From Candidatus Coliplasma caballi (GTDB lineage: Bacteria > Bacillota > Clostridia > Oscillospirales > CAG-382), in the NCBI GenBank assembly GCA_018065365.1, contig JAGHTH010000152.1, positions 1 through 9,035 of the forward strand: a stretch of 9,035 bases of DNA. Reading direction: 5' to 3'. Position numbers and translations under genes: made by a program. The notes beneath the pieces are model-generated. The model ran no database searches. It was not told the DNA's origin and saw nothing but the letters and a program-made list of their open reading frames with translations. Positions 1 to 5,715 of this stretch are shown one piece after another. Positions within the stretch are counted from its first letter, which is position 1. Each line of letters starts with the position of its first letter.

Positions 1-332
1 GGGGAAAACTGAAAGTCAAACTTTTTGAGGAACGCGACGACAGGCCTGTTTCGGGCGTGGCGGTCATTCTGACGGGAGGATCGCGCGGCTCCATGACGGA
101 CATCACGGACGAGGCGGGCGAAGCGTCGTTTGAGGTCGATACGCCGCCGATCGCGCCGAGCATGACGCCCGCGCCGCGCGTTCTGCCGTACGCGGTGTTC
201 GATATCCGCATCATCGCCGAGGGGTACGTTTCCGTGACGGTGGTCGGGGAGCAGGTGTTCGACGAGCAGACGACGTGCAGGAGATCGAAATGCAGAGGCG
301 GGAGGATCACGCGGGGAGAAGCGAACACCTGA
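1..332 (+). CDS. N-terminal part of SpoIID-like wall protein (5'-partial, frameshifted)
   Basis: The reading frame with codons at positions divisible by 3 is open from the left edge, so the true start lies outside the window. It encodes a beta-rich segment beginning GKLKVKLFEERDDRPVSGV and containing a TDEAGEASFEV stretch and IIAEGYVSVTV near its end. This resembles the carboxypeptidase-regulatory/CnaB-like N-terminal domain that precedes SpoIID-like domains in clostridial peptidoglycan-binding proteins. From my memory of the family, the domain should run straight into VQEIEM, but that sequence is in another frame starting at 275. After about position 272 the frame reads an unconvincing Cys/Arg-rich tail (TTCRRSKCRGG) and stops at 332. 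I therefore infer that only about 1-272 is genuine and that it belongs to the same gene as 275-1753. A separate gene is possible but less likely, because the two pieces together rebuild one known architecture. Confidence 0.72.
   Translation, partial: GKLKVKLFEERDDRPVSGVAVILTGGSRGSMTDITDEAGEASFEVDTPPIAPSMTPAPRVLPYAVFDIRIIAEGYVSVTVVGEQVFDEQTTCRRSKCRGGRITRGEANT
268..278 (+). other. Apparent single-base deletion (frameshift point)
   Basis: The sequence reads CAG ACG ACG TGC AGG. Adding one G (CAG ACG ACG GTG CAG GAG) joins the two halves of the SpoIID-like protein as QTTVQEIEM without gap or overlap. No slippery heptamer of the X-XXY-YYZ type is visible here, so a programmed -1 shift is unlikely. 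Either the gene is newly broken or a base was lost in sequencing or assembly at a G-rich spot. Confidence 0.7.
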
Positions 333-1753
333 TCGTCATTCCGGAGCATCTGCTGTACGAGGATCGGGAGCAGCCGCCCGTTTCGCCGACGATGCGCGCC
401 GTAACGACGTTTTCCGCCGATCGCGGTCGGCAGCCGGTCATTCCGGAGTACATCACGGTGCATCTCGGCTCGCCCGGATCGAACGCCGAAAACGTAACGG
501 TGCCGTTTCTCGATTACATCAAAAACGTGGCGTGCAGCGAGGTCTATCCGAGCTGGCCCGAAAGCGCGCTGACCGCAAACATCATCGCGCAGGTCTCGCT
601 GGCGCTCAACCGGATCTACACCGAGTGGTACCGCTCGCAAGGGTACCCGTTCGACATTACGAATTCGACCGCGTACGATCAGTATTTCGTGTACGAACGC
701 GGCATTTTTGAGGACATTTCGGAGTTGTGCGATCGGTTTTTTACCCGGTACGTCGCGCACGCCGGGCAGATCGAGCCGCTGTTTGCGGAGTATTGCGACG
801 GAGCGAACACGACCTGCAAAGGTCTTTCGCAATGGGGTACCGTGGCGCTGGCGCGGAAAGATTACACGCCGGAACGCATTCTGCAATACTATTACGGCAG
901 AGACGTGGAGATCCGGGAAGCCGAGGTCGCGGAAAGCGTTCCCGATTCGTTCCCGGGGGAACTTTCGGTCGGCGCGGACTCGACGGCGGTCGCGACGCTG
1001 CAAAACCGGCTCAACCGCGTGGCGATCGCGTTTCCCGCCATTCCGTTCATTCTGCCCGCGAACGGGGAATACGGCACTTCGACGGCAAACGCGGTCAGGG
1101 TGTTTCAGAACGTGTTCCGCTTGCGCGAAACGGGAGTGGTCGATCGGACGACGTGGTACCGCATTCAATACATTTACACCGCGATCAAAAAGCTTGCCGA
1201 GCTCGGAAGCGAGGGGGAGTACCCGCAGACAGACGAGTGGAACGGCAGGGTATTGCAGGTCGGAAGCAGGGGAAACGAGGTGCTGCGGCTGGAATATTAC
1301 CTCGGGTATATTTCCGCGAAGCTCGGCACGAACGTCATTCCGACGCCGGGGATCACGGGCGTTTACGACAACGCGGCGCGGGCGTCCGTGACGGCGTTCC
1401 AGAATTATTACGGGCTTTCTCCGACCGGGGTGGTCAACGAGCAGACCTGGAACGCGATCGTGCAGACCTATTACACGCTCGGCGGCGGGGAGGGCGAGCC
1501 GGAGCGGGACTATCCGGGCGTGCTGATCCGCAGGGGGAGCAGAGGCGCGGACGTGTTGTACGTGCAGGAACGGCTGAACGCCGCGGCGGCTTCGGATCCG
1601 GCGATCCCCATGATCGCGGAAGACGGGGTGTTCGGGCCGGCGACCGAACGGGCGGTGCGGGCGTTCCAGCGGGCGTACGGTCTTGTCATAGACGGGATCG
1701 TCGGGCCGGCGACGTGGGGGAAGCTGAATGAGGTAAATCAAACGTCGCTTTGA
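275..1753 (+). CDS. SpoIID-like protein with three peptidoglycan-binding repeats (C-terminal part)
   Basis: This is the main body of a cell-wall protein. About 452-925 encodes a SpoIID/LytB-like domain: FLDYIKNVACSEVYPSWPE matches the conserved region holding the catalytic Glu of SpoIID-type lytic transglycosylases (Glu codon 539-541), and GLSQWGTVALA matches the later GMSQYGA-type motif. Three PG_binding_1 repeats follow, at about 960-1170, 1255-1465 and 1519-1735, each with a G-x-(Y/F)-(G/D)-x-x-(T/A) turn, an FQ motif and a closing TW. Family members trim or bind peptidoglycan outside the membrane, and SpoIID itself acts in engulfment. Whether this protein cleaves glycan is not shown. The GTG at 275 has no ribosome binding site and is only the first possible start in this frame; the true N-terminus is almost certainly the upstream fragment, joined by restoring one G. 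The domain assignment is strong; an exact role, including in sporulation, is not supported. Confidence 0.85.
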   Translation: MQEIEMQRREDHAGRSEHLIVIPEHLLYEDREQPPVSPTMRAVTTFSADRGRQPVIPEYITVHLGSPGSNAENVTVPFLDYIKNVACSEVYPSWPESALTANIIAQVSLALNRIYTEWYRSQGYPFDITNSTAYDQYFVYERGIFEDISELCDRFFTRYVAHAGQIEPLFAEYCDGANTTCKGLSQWGTVALARKDYTPERILQYYYGRDVEIREAEVAESVPDSFPGELSVGADSTAVATLQNRLNRVAIAFPAIPFILPANGEYGTSTANAVRVFQNVFRLRETGVVDRTTWYRIQYIYTAIKKLAELGSEGEYPQTDEWNGRVLQVGSRGNEVLRLEYYLGYISAKLGTNVIPTPGITGVYDNAARASVTAFQNYYGLSPTGVVNEQTWNAIVQTYYTLGGGEGEPERDYPGVLIRRGSRGADVLYVQERLNAAAASDPAIPMIAEDGVFGPATERAVRAFQRAYGLVIDGIVGPATWGKLNEVNQTSL

Positions 1754-1860
1754 GGATTTTGGAGGAAGGCAAAAACAAACGGAATGTTTGTGCAATATGA
1801 GACTGGCTTTGCAAATGAGTGCTTTGTCGATAGGTCGGAACTCGTAGTTTTCGTGCCTGC

Positions 1861-1901
1861 AAAAAAAAGCGGAGAAGAACTTCAAAAGCGTTCTTCTCCG
1901 C
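1861..1901 (-). terminator. Intrinsic terminator of the membrane-protein gene
   Basis: There is a perfect 12-bp inverted repeat, GCGGAGAAGAAC (1869-1880) and GTTCTTCTCCGC (1890-1901), around a 9-base loop. Read on the minus strand it is followed at once by eight U (1868-1861). It lies 22 bases past the minus-strand stop codon. On the plus strand no U-run follows directly, so termination of the wall-protein transcript arriving from the left would be weaker. Confidence 0.92.
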
Positions 1902-1923
1902 AGGGAAAGCGTATTTCGTTTTG

Positions 1924-2460
1924 TCAGATCAGCAGGCCGTCGTGGGTATCGTCGCCGGAATCGGACTCGCCGCCGAAATCGCCGCGCTTGGCTTTTTCGA
2001 TCTCCTCTTTGAACAGCGCCACGAACGCGTTGTTCGGCTCAAATTCGATCGTTGCCTTTTTGCCGCCGAATTCGCAGACGAAGCACCAGCGGTTGCCGCC
2101 GATGTTCTGGGAATAGTTGCAGAACGTGGTGGTTTCACGGCGCATCTTCTTTTGGCGGTATTCCGATTTCGGAACAAACGCGACCGTGTCGGCAAGATCC
2201 AGCGCACCCTGCTCGGTCCGCTTGGTACCGACGATTTTCGTGATGATGAACGTGCCGTTGTCGAGCGTATATTCGACCTCGGTCAGCGAGTAACGGTACA
2301 GGACGTAAACGCCGCCGATCAAGAAGATCCAGCCGAACAGTTTGATCAGCCCGTTCTGCAGATAAACGCCTAAAGAGAACGCGCCGACGGTCAGAACGAT
2401 CGCGGTGATCAAAAGGAAGAAAATTTGTCCGACGTTCCGTTCGGGTTTGCATTTGTACAT
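1924..2460 (-). CDS. Small two-helix membrane protein of unknown function
   Basis: The 178-residue protein starts with a short basic cytoplasmic segment (MYKCKPERN). Two hydrophobic helices follow at about residues 12-34 and 38-58, separated by a very short turn, and the remaining 120 residues are soluble. The first part of the soluble region (EVEYTLDNGTFIITKIVG, then LDLADTVAFV) has the alternating pattern of PH-like/YcxB-type domains that follow a helical hairpin in many small Bacillota proteins; that link is an inference from pattern only. The C-terminus is acidic (DFGGESDSGDD). The ATG at 2458-2460 is chosen because AAAGGCGG lies 7 bases upstream. The gene appears monocistronic, is divergent from the small-protein cluster (48-base gap) and ends before a strong terminator. 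No catalytic motif is seen. Confidence 0.85.
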   Translation of the reverse strand: MYKCKPERNVGQIFFLLITAIVLTVGAFSLGVYLQNGLIKLFGWIFLIGGVYVLYRYSLTEVEYTLDNGTFIITKIVGTKRTEQGALDLADTVAFVPKSEYRQKKMRRETTTFCNYSQNIGGNRWCFVCEFGGKKATIEFEPNNAFVALFKEEIEKAKRGDFGGESDSGDDTHDGLLI

Positions 2461-2467
2461 CGTGCAG

Positions 2468-2475
2468 CCGCCTTT
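2468..2475 (-). promoter_or_regulatory. Ribosome binding site of the membrane-protein gene
   Basis: On the minus strand AAAGGCGG is followed by a 7-base spacer and ATG. It fixes the start at 2460. It shares the 48-base divergent gap with the leader of the small-protein cluster, so each promoter must lie partly inside, or beyond, the opposing gene's 5' end; I found no convincing promoter for either. Confidence 0.6.
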
Positions 2476-2508
2476 CTGTTGTGGTCATTTGAAAAAGGAG
2501 TTTTGTGT

Positions 2509-2757
2509 ATGGAATTCGATCCCGTTTTGCTTGGGAAACTCAAAGGAATGGATGAAGAATCGCTGCGGAATCTGGTCTTGCGGATCGCTTCCGCGGCGGG
2601 AGTGGATCCCGCGCAGACGCAGGGGTTGCTTTCGGATCCGGCGGTGTTGAAAAACGCGCTTTGCGGTCTGACGCCGGAGCAGGCAAAGGAGATGCTCGCG
2701 CAAGTCGGGAACGACAGGGCGGGGAAGATCGCCGATCTGCTCGGAAAGGAGTTTTGA
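2509..2757 (+). CDS. Small helical protein of unknown function, first of a three-gene cluster
   Basis: The 82-residue protein starts at ATG 2509, chosen because AAAGGAG (2494-2500) lies 8 bases upstream. The same frame stays open back to 2425, but that extension overlaps the start of the divergent gene and has no ribosome binding site. The sequence is predicted mostly helical and carries GLLSDPAVLKNAL at residues 39-51, then LTPEQAKEMLAQVG. There is no signal peptide or membrane segment and a single Cys (residue 52). The next gene carries a matching LLADPAAMEK segment, so the two proteins may be related or may pair. Only one base separates this stop from the next ATG, which implies translational coupling. 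I do not recognise a named family. Confidence 0.8.
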   Translation: MEFDPVLLGKLKGMDEESLRNLVLRIASAAGVDPAQTQGLLSDPAVLKNALCGLTPEQAKEMLAQVGNDRAGKIADLLGKEF

Positions 2758-2758
2758 A

Positions 2759-3085
2759 ATGGCAGACCTTTCGGAGCAGCTCCGGGAATTGCTTGCCGAT
2801 CCGGCGGCGATGGAAAAAATCTCCTCGATCGCGGGAACACTTTCTTCGGGAGGCATTCCGACGGTTTCTTCCGCGCCGGCGGCGGAAAGCGCGCCGGTCG
2901 CGCAGCCCGCCGTTCGACCGGTCGCACCGCAAAAAAAGGATCCGCGCGCGGAACTTCTGCGTGCGCTGAAACCGTTCGTCAGCCCGGAAAAGCGGGGACA
3001 GCTCGACGAGATCTTGCGCTGGATGACCATTGCGGATCTGGTGCTGCCGCTGCTTCGCGCGAAAGGAGGGAAAGGTCTTGTATAG
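2759..3085 (+). CDS. Small protein of unknown function, second of a three-gene cluster
   Basis: The 108-residue protein has a helical start (residues 1-30, with LLADPAAMEKISSIAGTL), an Ala/Pro-rich flexible linker (about 33-60) and a conserved-looking helical end (about 61-103) containing ELLRALKPFVSPEKRGQLDEIL. The C-terminal pattern L-L-x-A-L-K-P-x-(L/V)-S-x-E-(K/R)-R is one I recall from small uncharacterised proteins in many Clostridia; no function is known to me. The ATG at 2759 is preceded by GGAAAGGAG (2743-2751) inside the end of the previous gene, with 7 bases of spacing. Its last 8 bases overlap the start of the third gene. It is probably cytoplasmic. A spore or membrane-associated role is possible because the third protein is hydrophobic at its C-terminus, but the sequence does not show it. 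Confidence 0.82.
   Translation: MADLSEQLRELLADPAAMEKISSIAGTLSSGGIPTVSSAPAAESAPVAQPAVRPVAPQKKDPRAELLRALKPFVSPEKRGQLDEILRWMTIADLVLPLLRAKGGKGLV
3062..3070 (+). promoter_or_regulatory. Ribosome binding site that selects a TTG start
   Basis: AAAGGAGGG is an almost perfect anti-16S match inside the end of the preceding coding sequence. It is followed by 7 bases and then TTG at 3078. No ATG or GTG in that frame is as well placed, so this site decides the start of the third small gene. Confidence 0.75.
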
Positions 3086-3359
3086 CCGTGATCTCGGAGG
3101 TGTCCGCAGCGACGGACAACTCTACGGAATGGGATTGGAAAGCGTTCCGCTCACGCGTGGAGAGCCGGAACGGGAAGACAAGCGGGAAGAAACGCCCCGC
3201 GCGGAAGAAACCGCCGCGGCACCCGCGCGGCAAGAGGAAGCCGCCGTGCCGAAATGGGACGATCTGATCCTGCCGGCGATCGCGCTGTTATTGCTCTCGG
3301 GCGACCGGGAAAAAGACGATCTGTTACTCCTGCTCGTCGGGATGCTGCTCCTGTTTTGA
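3078..3359 (+). CDS. Small protein with hydrophobic C-terminus, third of a three-gene cluster
   Basis: The 93-residue protein starts at TTG 3078, overlapping the previous gene by 8 bases. It begins MYSRDLGGVRSDGQLYGMGLE, a Gly/Tyr-rich segment. A charged, probably disordered stretch rich in Glu, Arg and Ala follows (residues 27-57). The C-terminus holds two short runs of Leu/Ile (about 62-73 and 82-93) separated by SGDREKDD and ends LVGMLLLF. The runs are short for classical transmembrane helices, so they may be a membrane-inserting hairpin or an assembly surface. I recall small clostridial proteins with the same leucine-rich end but no function for them. An upstream TTG at 3030 lengthens the frame but adds an unlikely Cys/Arg-rich stretch. 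The last 36 bases overlap the 3' end of the minus-strand regulator gene. Confidence 0.78.
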   Translation: MYSRDLGGVRSDGQLYGMGLESVPLTRGEPEREDKREETPRAEETAAAPARQEEAAVPKWDDLILPAIALLLLSGDREKDDLLLLLVGMLLLF

Positions 3360-3722
3360 GCAGGCGTCGGAGGCGAGGAAGTCGATGAACGCTTCCGCGA
3401 TGCGACGGTCTTTGGCGGGGAGTCCGCGCAGACGGTCGTGAGAAGTTTCGACGGGCTTGCGCTTGACGGAGGGAGCGGCGCCGGGGTTGAGCCCCGCGGC
3501 GAACAGCAGGTCTTCGAGATCCACGTCGCCGAACGCGTTGCCGGCGATCTTGCGGATCAGTTTCGGACGCGGCGGGTTTTCCTGCTCCATATTCAGCAAT
3601 TTGCGCATCTGCACGTAACTCACGCCGCAATCGGCGGAGAACTGCCGCAGAGAGCGGACGCCTTTCGCGCGCTCCAAAAGCATCGCGAAGATCTTTTTGT
3701 TCCAACGGTTGTTTTCTGCCAT
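3324..3722 (-). CDS. XRE-family helix-turn-helix regulator
   Basis: The 132-residue protein has an N-terminal XRE/Cro-like DNA-binding domain. Residues 11-43 (IFAMLLERAKG, then SLRQFSADCGVSYVQMRKLL as the helix-turn-helix) are followed by PPRPKLIRKIAG and LEDLLFAAGL, the usual end of this domain in clostridial regulators. The remaining about 50 residues are charged and have no recognised sensor domain. The ATG at 3720-3722 lies 8 bases after the stop of the pantothenate kinase gene, so the two are almost certainly co-transcribed. The best ribosome binding site, AAAGGA inside the end of the kinase gene, is 12 bases away, which is rather long. Its 3' end overlaps the convergent small gene by 36 bp. 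An autoregulatory or CoA-related target is inference. Confidence 0.87.
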   Translation of the reverse strand: MAENNRWNKKIFAMLLERAKGVRSLRQFSADCGVSYVQMRKLLNMEQENPPRPKLIRKIAGNAFGDVDLEDLLFAAGLNPGAAPSVKRKPVETSHDRLRGLPAKDRRIAEAFIDFLASDACSKQEQHPDEQE

Positions 3723-3730
3723 AGCGATTT

Positions 3731-4555
3731 TCAGTCCTTTCGGTCGTCGAGTGCCGCGCCGATCACGGTGCCGTACGCGTAAAGTTCCGGAATGATGAAG
3801 TTGACGCCGAACATCCCGGACAGCGTCGCGAAGTTTTCGTTCGCCTGCGGGAAGCCGGCAAGGTTGCCGATCAGCACGACGTCGTTACATTGCTTCTGCC
3901 TTGAAGCGAAGACCGCGAGCATACCGATCGTTTCATAGACCATATTGAACAATCCTTTCGCGAGGTCGGCGCCCGTCGCGAGATCGCTGACGTTTCCGAA
4001 GTTGGACGCCGTCGTGGTGTCGGAAAGGATGCTGTTGATGCGCTTTTCGGAGATGTCGCCGACCAGAAGGTTCACGTTGGCGAGGTTGCCGTCCGTCGCG
4101 AGTTCGGAAAGCTGCGAAGCGTGGCTGATGCCCAACAACTTGCGCGAAAGTCCGGAAAGCGTTCCGCCGCCGACACCGGTACCGCCGAGGTATTCCTCGG
4201 AGTTGCCGTCCGCCCACACGAACGCCGTGCCGGTCCCCATGCTGACGATGACCGCTTTTTTCAAACCCGAAATGAACAGCCCGCCTTTCGCGTTGCAGCG
4301 AAATTCGTCGGAATGGACGACGGGGATCCCGTAGAGGTCGTTCCCGAGGCGCGAAGCACCGACGCCCGTGATCCGAATTTCCGAGAGCGAGGAGAGCGAA
4401 AGTCCGTTCTCACTGATGAATTTTCCGAACGCACCGTAAACGCTCGTTACGGGATCGTTGGCGCGGACGAGCATCGGCGGAAGCATTTTCTTCCCGTCGA
4501 AGCCCACGATGTTGGTGGTGCTGCCGCCCACGTCTATTCCTAAAATGATCGCCAT
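3731..4555 (-). CDS. coaW: Type II pantothenate kinase
   Basis: The 274-residue protein belongs to the type II (eukaryotic/Fumble-like) pantothenate kinase family of the actin-like ATPase fold. It would phosphorylate pantothenate with ATP, the first step of coenzyme A synthesis, in the cytoplasm. Visible motifs: phosphate-binding loop GIDVGGSTTNIVGF (residues 6-19); ANDPVTSVYGAFGKF (32-46); TGVGASR (63-69); DEF (83-85), where Glu84 fits the family's catalytic base; SMGTGTA (105-111); GGTGVGGGTLSGLS (124-137); TASNFGNVSDLA (182-193); and GNLAGFP near the end. Length and motif order are normal. The ATG at 4553-4555 has GGGAGAG about 11 bases upstream and a good sigma-A promoter behind it. It is the first gene of a two-gene operon with the XRE regulator. 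Type II enzymes are often insensitive to CoA feedback, but that cannot be judged here. Confidence 0.93.
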   Translation of the reverse strand: MAIILGIDVGGSTTNIVGFDGKKMLPPMLVRANDPVTSVYGAFGKFISENGLSLSSLSEIRITGVGASRLGNDLYGIPVVHSDEFRCNAKGGLFISGLKKAVIVSMGTGTAFVWADGNSEEYLGGTGVGGGTLSGLSRKLLGISHASQLSELATDGNLANVNLLVGDISEKRINSILSDTTTASNFGNVSDLATGADLAKGLFNMVYETIGMLAVFASRQKQCNDVVLIGNLAGFPQANENFATLSGMFGVNFIIPELYAYGTVIGAALDDRKD

Positions 4556-4594
4556 AGTCTGTTTTTCTCTCCCAAAAAGGTTTTCTGCCCTTTT

Positions 4595-4622
4595 ATTGTA
4601 ACACTTTTTTCAGAAAAGTCAA
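4595..4622 (-). promoter_or_regulatory. Sigma-A promoter of the pantothenate kinase operon
   Basis: Read on the minus strand, TTGACT (4622-4617) is followed by a 16-base spacer and TACAAT (4600-4595). The -35 and -10 boxes each differ from consensus at one base. The -10 box ends 39 bases before the start codon, leaving room for a short leader and the ribosome binding site. The spacer holds a 6-bp inverted repeat (4603-4608 with 4614-4619) that could be an operator. Confidence 0.78.
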
Positions 4623-4627
4623 ATTAT

Positions 4628-4637
4628 TTTTGCAAAA
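4628..4637. promoter_or_regulatory. Palindrome TTTTGCAAAA in the divergent promoter region
   Basis: This perfect 10-bp palindrome lies just upstream of the kinase -35 box and about 27 bases upstream of the putative -10 box facing right. A short AT-rich palindrome between divergent promoters is a plausible regulator site, but such sites also arise by chance in AT-rich DNA. No regulator can be assigned; the XRE protein encoded in the kinase operon is the obvious candidate. Confidence 0.3.
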
Positions 4638-4661
4638 TATCTTCCCAAAACGAAAAAAAAG

Positions 4662-4670
4662 TGATAGAAT
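4662..4670 (+). promoter_or_regulatory. Putative extended -10 promoter of the holB operon
   Basis: TGATAGAAT fits the extended -10 pattern TGnTATAAT with one mismatch in the hexamer. The expected -35 place (about 4642-4647, TTCCCA) is a poor match, as is usual for extended -10 promoters. Transcription would begin near 4677, just upstream of the likely holB start codons. Confidence 0.45.
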
Positions 4671-4725
4671 AGAGTGGGTGTTTGTAAAGGAACGGATTTT
4701 CGGACACGGAAAGCGGGTGGTCGTC

Positions 4726-5664
4726 GTGGCGGCGGAACGCGAAAAAACGTTGTTTCTGCAAAAACTGAACAGCAATACGACGGCGCACGCGTACATCGTG
4801 GAGGGCGCCGAGGGCATCGGCAAAAAAGAGTTCGCGCTCTGGTGTGCTTCCGCGCTGCTCTGTGAGGGGGCGGACAAGCCCTGCGGCGTTTGTCCCGCCT
4901 GCAAAAAGATCCGGGACGGGTTTCATCCCGACGTGCATCTGTACGGCGACGACGGCAAGACCGTTTCGATCGGGGACGTGCGCGGGCTGATCCACGAAAC
5001 AGGCATGGTCCCCGTGGACGGGGAACGGATGGTGTTCATTCTCTGCGGCGCGGGCAAGATGCAGGCGCCGGCGCAGAACGCGCTGCTGAAGATCTTTGAG
5101 GAGCCGCCGGCGGGCGTGGTCATTTTCCTGCTGACCGACAGTATGCGTTCGCTGCTGCCGACCGTGCGTTCGCGCGGGCAGAAGATCAAGCTTTCCGGAA
5201 TGTCCGAGGAAGAATTGCTGTCCGAACTGAAAAGGAAATACCCGAAGACACCGGACGGGGAACTCCGCGAAGCCGCGAAGGCGGCGGGCGGGAGCATCGG
5301 GAGTGCGGAAACGTTTTTGCGGAAGGACGCGGAGCGCGACCGGGAGAAAGCGGAAGAATGGATCGCGGCGGCGTTTGCCGGGGACAAGTACCGGCTGGTC
5401 AGTCTGATCGCGACGCCGAAATACAAGCGCGAGCAGCTGCTTCCGCTGCTGGACGCGTTCTTGCGGCGGCTGTTCGACCTGCTGCTAACCAAATCGGACG
5501 TTTTGCCGTGCAGAGACGAAGATACGGACGTCCGCGCGAGCAGGCACGCGCTCGCGGGAATGTGCGAAGCGACGGTGCGCTGTCGCGAAAGCATTGAAAA
5601 CAACGGAAACATTACCGCCGTGATGACCGCGTTCGCAACGGAACTGTGGCATCGGGCAGGATAA
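4726..5664 (+). CDS. holB: DNA polymerase III subunit delta prime
   Basis: The 312-residue AAA+ protein is the delta-prime subunit of the clamp loader, which opens the sliding clamp and places it on primed DNA. Numbering from GTG 4726: HAYIVEG (21-27) followed by a degenerate Walker A, GAEGIGKK (27-34), without the usual final Thr/Ser; a zinc module of Cys46, Cys53, Cys56 and Cys59; ALLKIFEEPP (119-128), the clamp-loader signature; and LLPTVRSRG (143-151), where the SRC motif reads SRG. A helical collar domain follows. The start is uncertain: GTG codons at 4678, 4717 and 4726 are all in frame and none has a strong ribosome binding site. The 4726 choice gives a normal N-terminus about 20 residues before HAYIVEG, and 4678 would give an almost leaderless message. 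It is the first gene of the right-hand operon, with ricT 93 bases downstream. Confidence 0.92.
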   Translation: MAAEREKTLFLQKLNSNTTAHAYIVEGAEGIGKKEFALWCASALLCEGADKPCGVCPACKKIRDGFHPDVHLYGDDGKTVSIGDVRGLIHETGMVPVDGERMVFILCGAGKMQAPAQNALLKIFEEPPAGVVIFLLTDSMRSLLPTVRSRGQKIKLSGMSEEELLSELKRKYPKTPDGELREAAKAAGGSIGSAETFLRKDAERDREKAEEWIAAAFAGDKYRLVSLIATPKYKREQLLPLLDAFLRRLFDLLLTKSDVLPCRDEDTDVRASRHALAGMCEATVRCRESIENNGNITAVMTAFATELWHRAG

Positions 5665-5670
5665 AAATAT

Positions 5671-5715
5671 CCGGAAGAAGTCTTCCGGGCGGGCGCGTTT
5701 TCTGCCGACCGGCAG
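5671..5715 (+). other. Two tandem hairpins between holB and ricT
   Basis: CCGGAAG (5671-5677) pairs with CTTCCGG (5682-5688) around a 4-base loop, and CTGCC (5702-5706) pairs with GGCAG (5711-5715) around another. Neither is followed by a U-run, so they are not classical terminators. They may shield the 3' end of the holB message, mark a processing site or do nothing. The ricT ribosome binding site (AAAGGA, 5739-5744) lies beyond them, 13 bases before the start codon, a long spacing. Confidence 0.4.

Noticed and set aside
268..278. Programmed -1 ribosomal frameshift in the wall-protein gene
   Set aside because: No slippery heptamer, no clear downstream pseudoknot and no family precedent known to me; a simple one-base loss explains it better.
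727..1731. Long plus-strand frame inside the SpoIID-like gene
   Set aside because: It is an Arg/Gly-rich shadow frame typical of G+C-rich coding DNA; the overlapping frame has clear domains.
1775..1791. Inverted repeat ACAAAC-GGAAT-GTTTGT after the wall-protein gene
   Set aside because: The stem is only 6 bp and AT-rich with no U-run behind it, so it is too weak to call a terminator.
1784..2116. Plus-strand frame of 110 codons starting at ATG 1784
   Set aside because: It runs through the terminator hairpin and antisense to the membrane-protein gene. GGAGG lies about 18 bases upstream, too far, and the product is Ser/Pro-rich without recognisable features.
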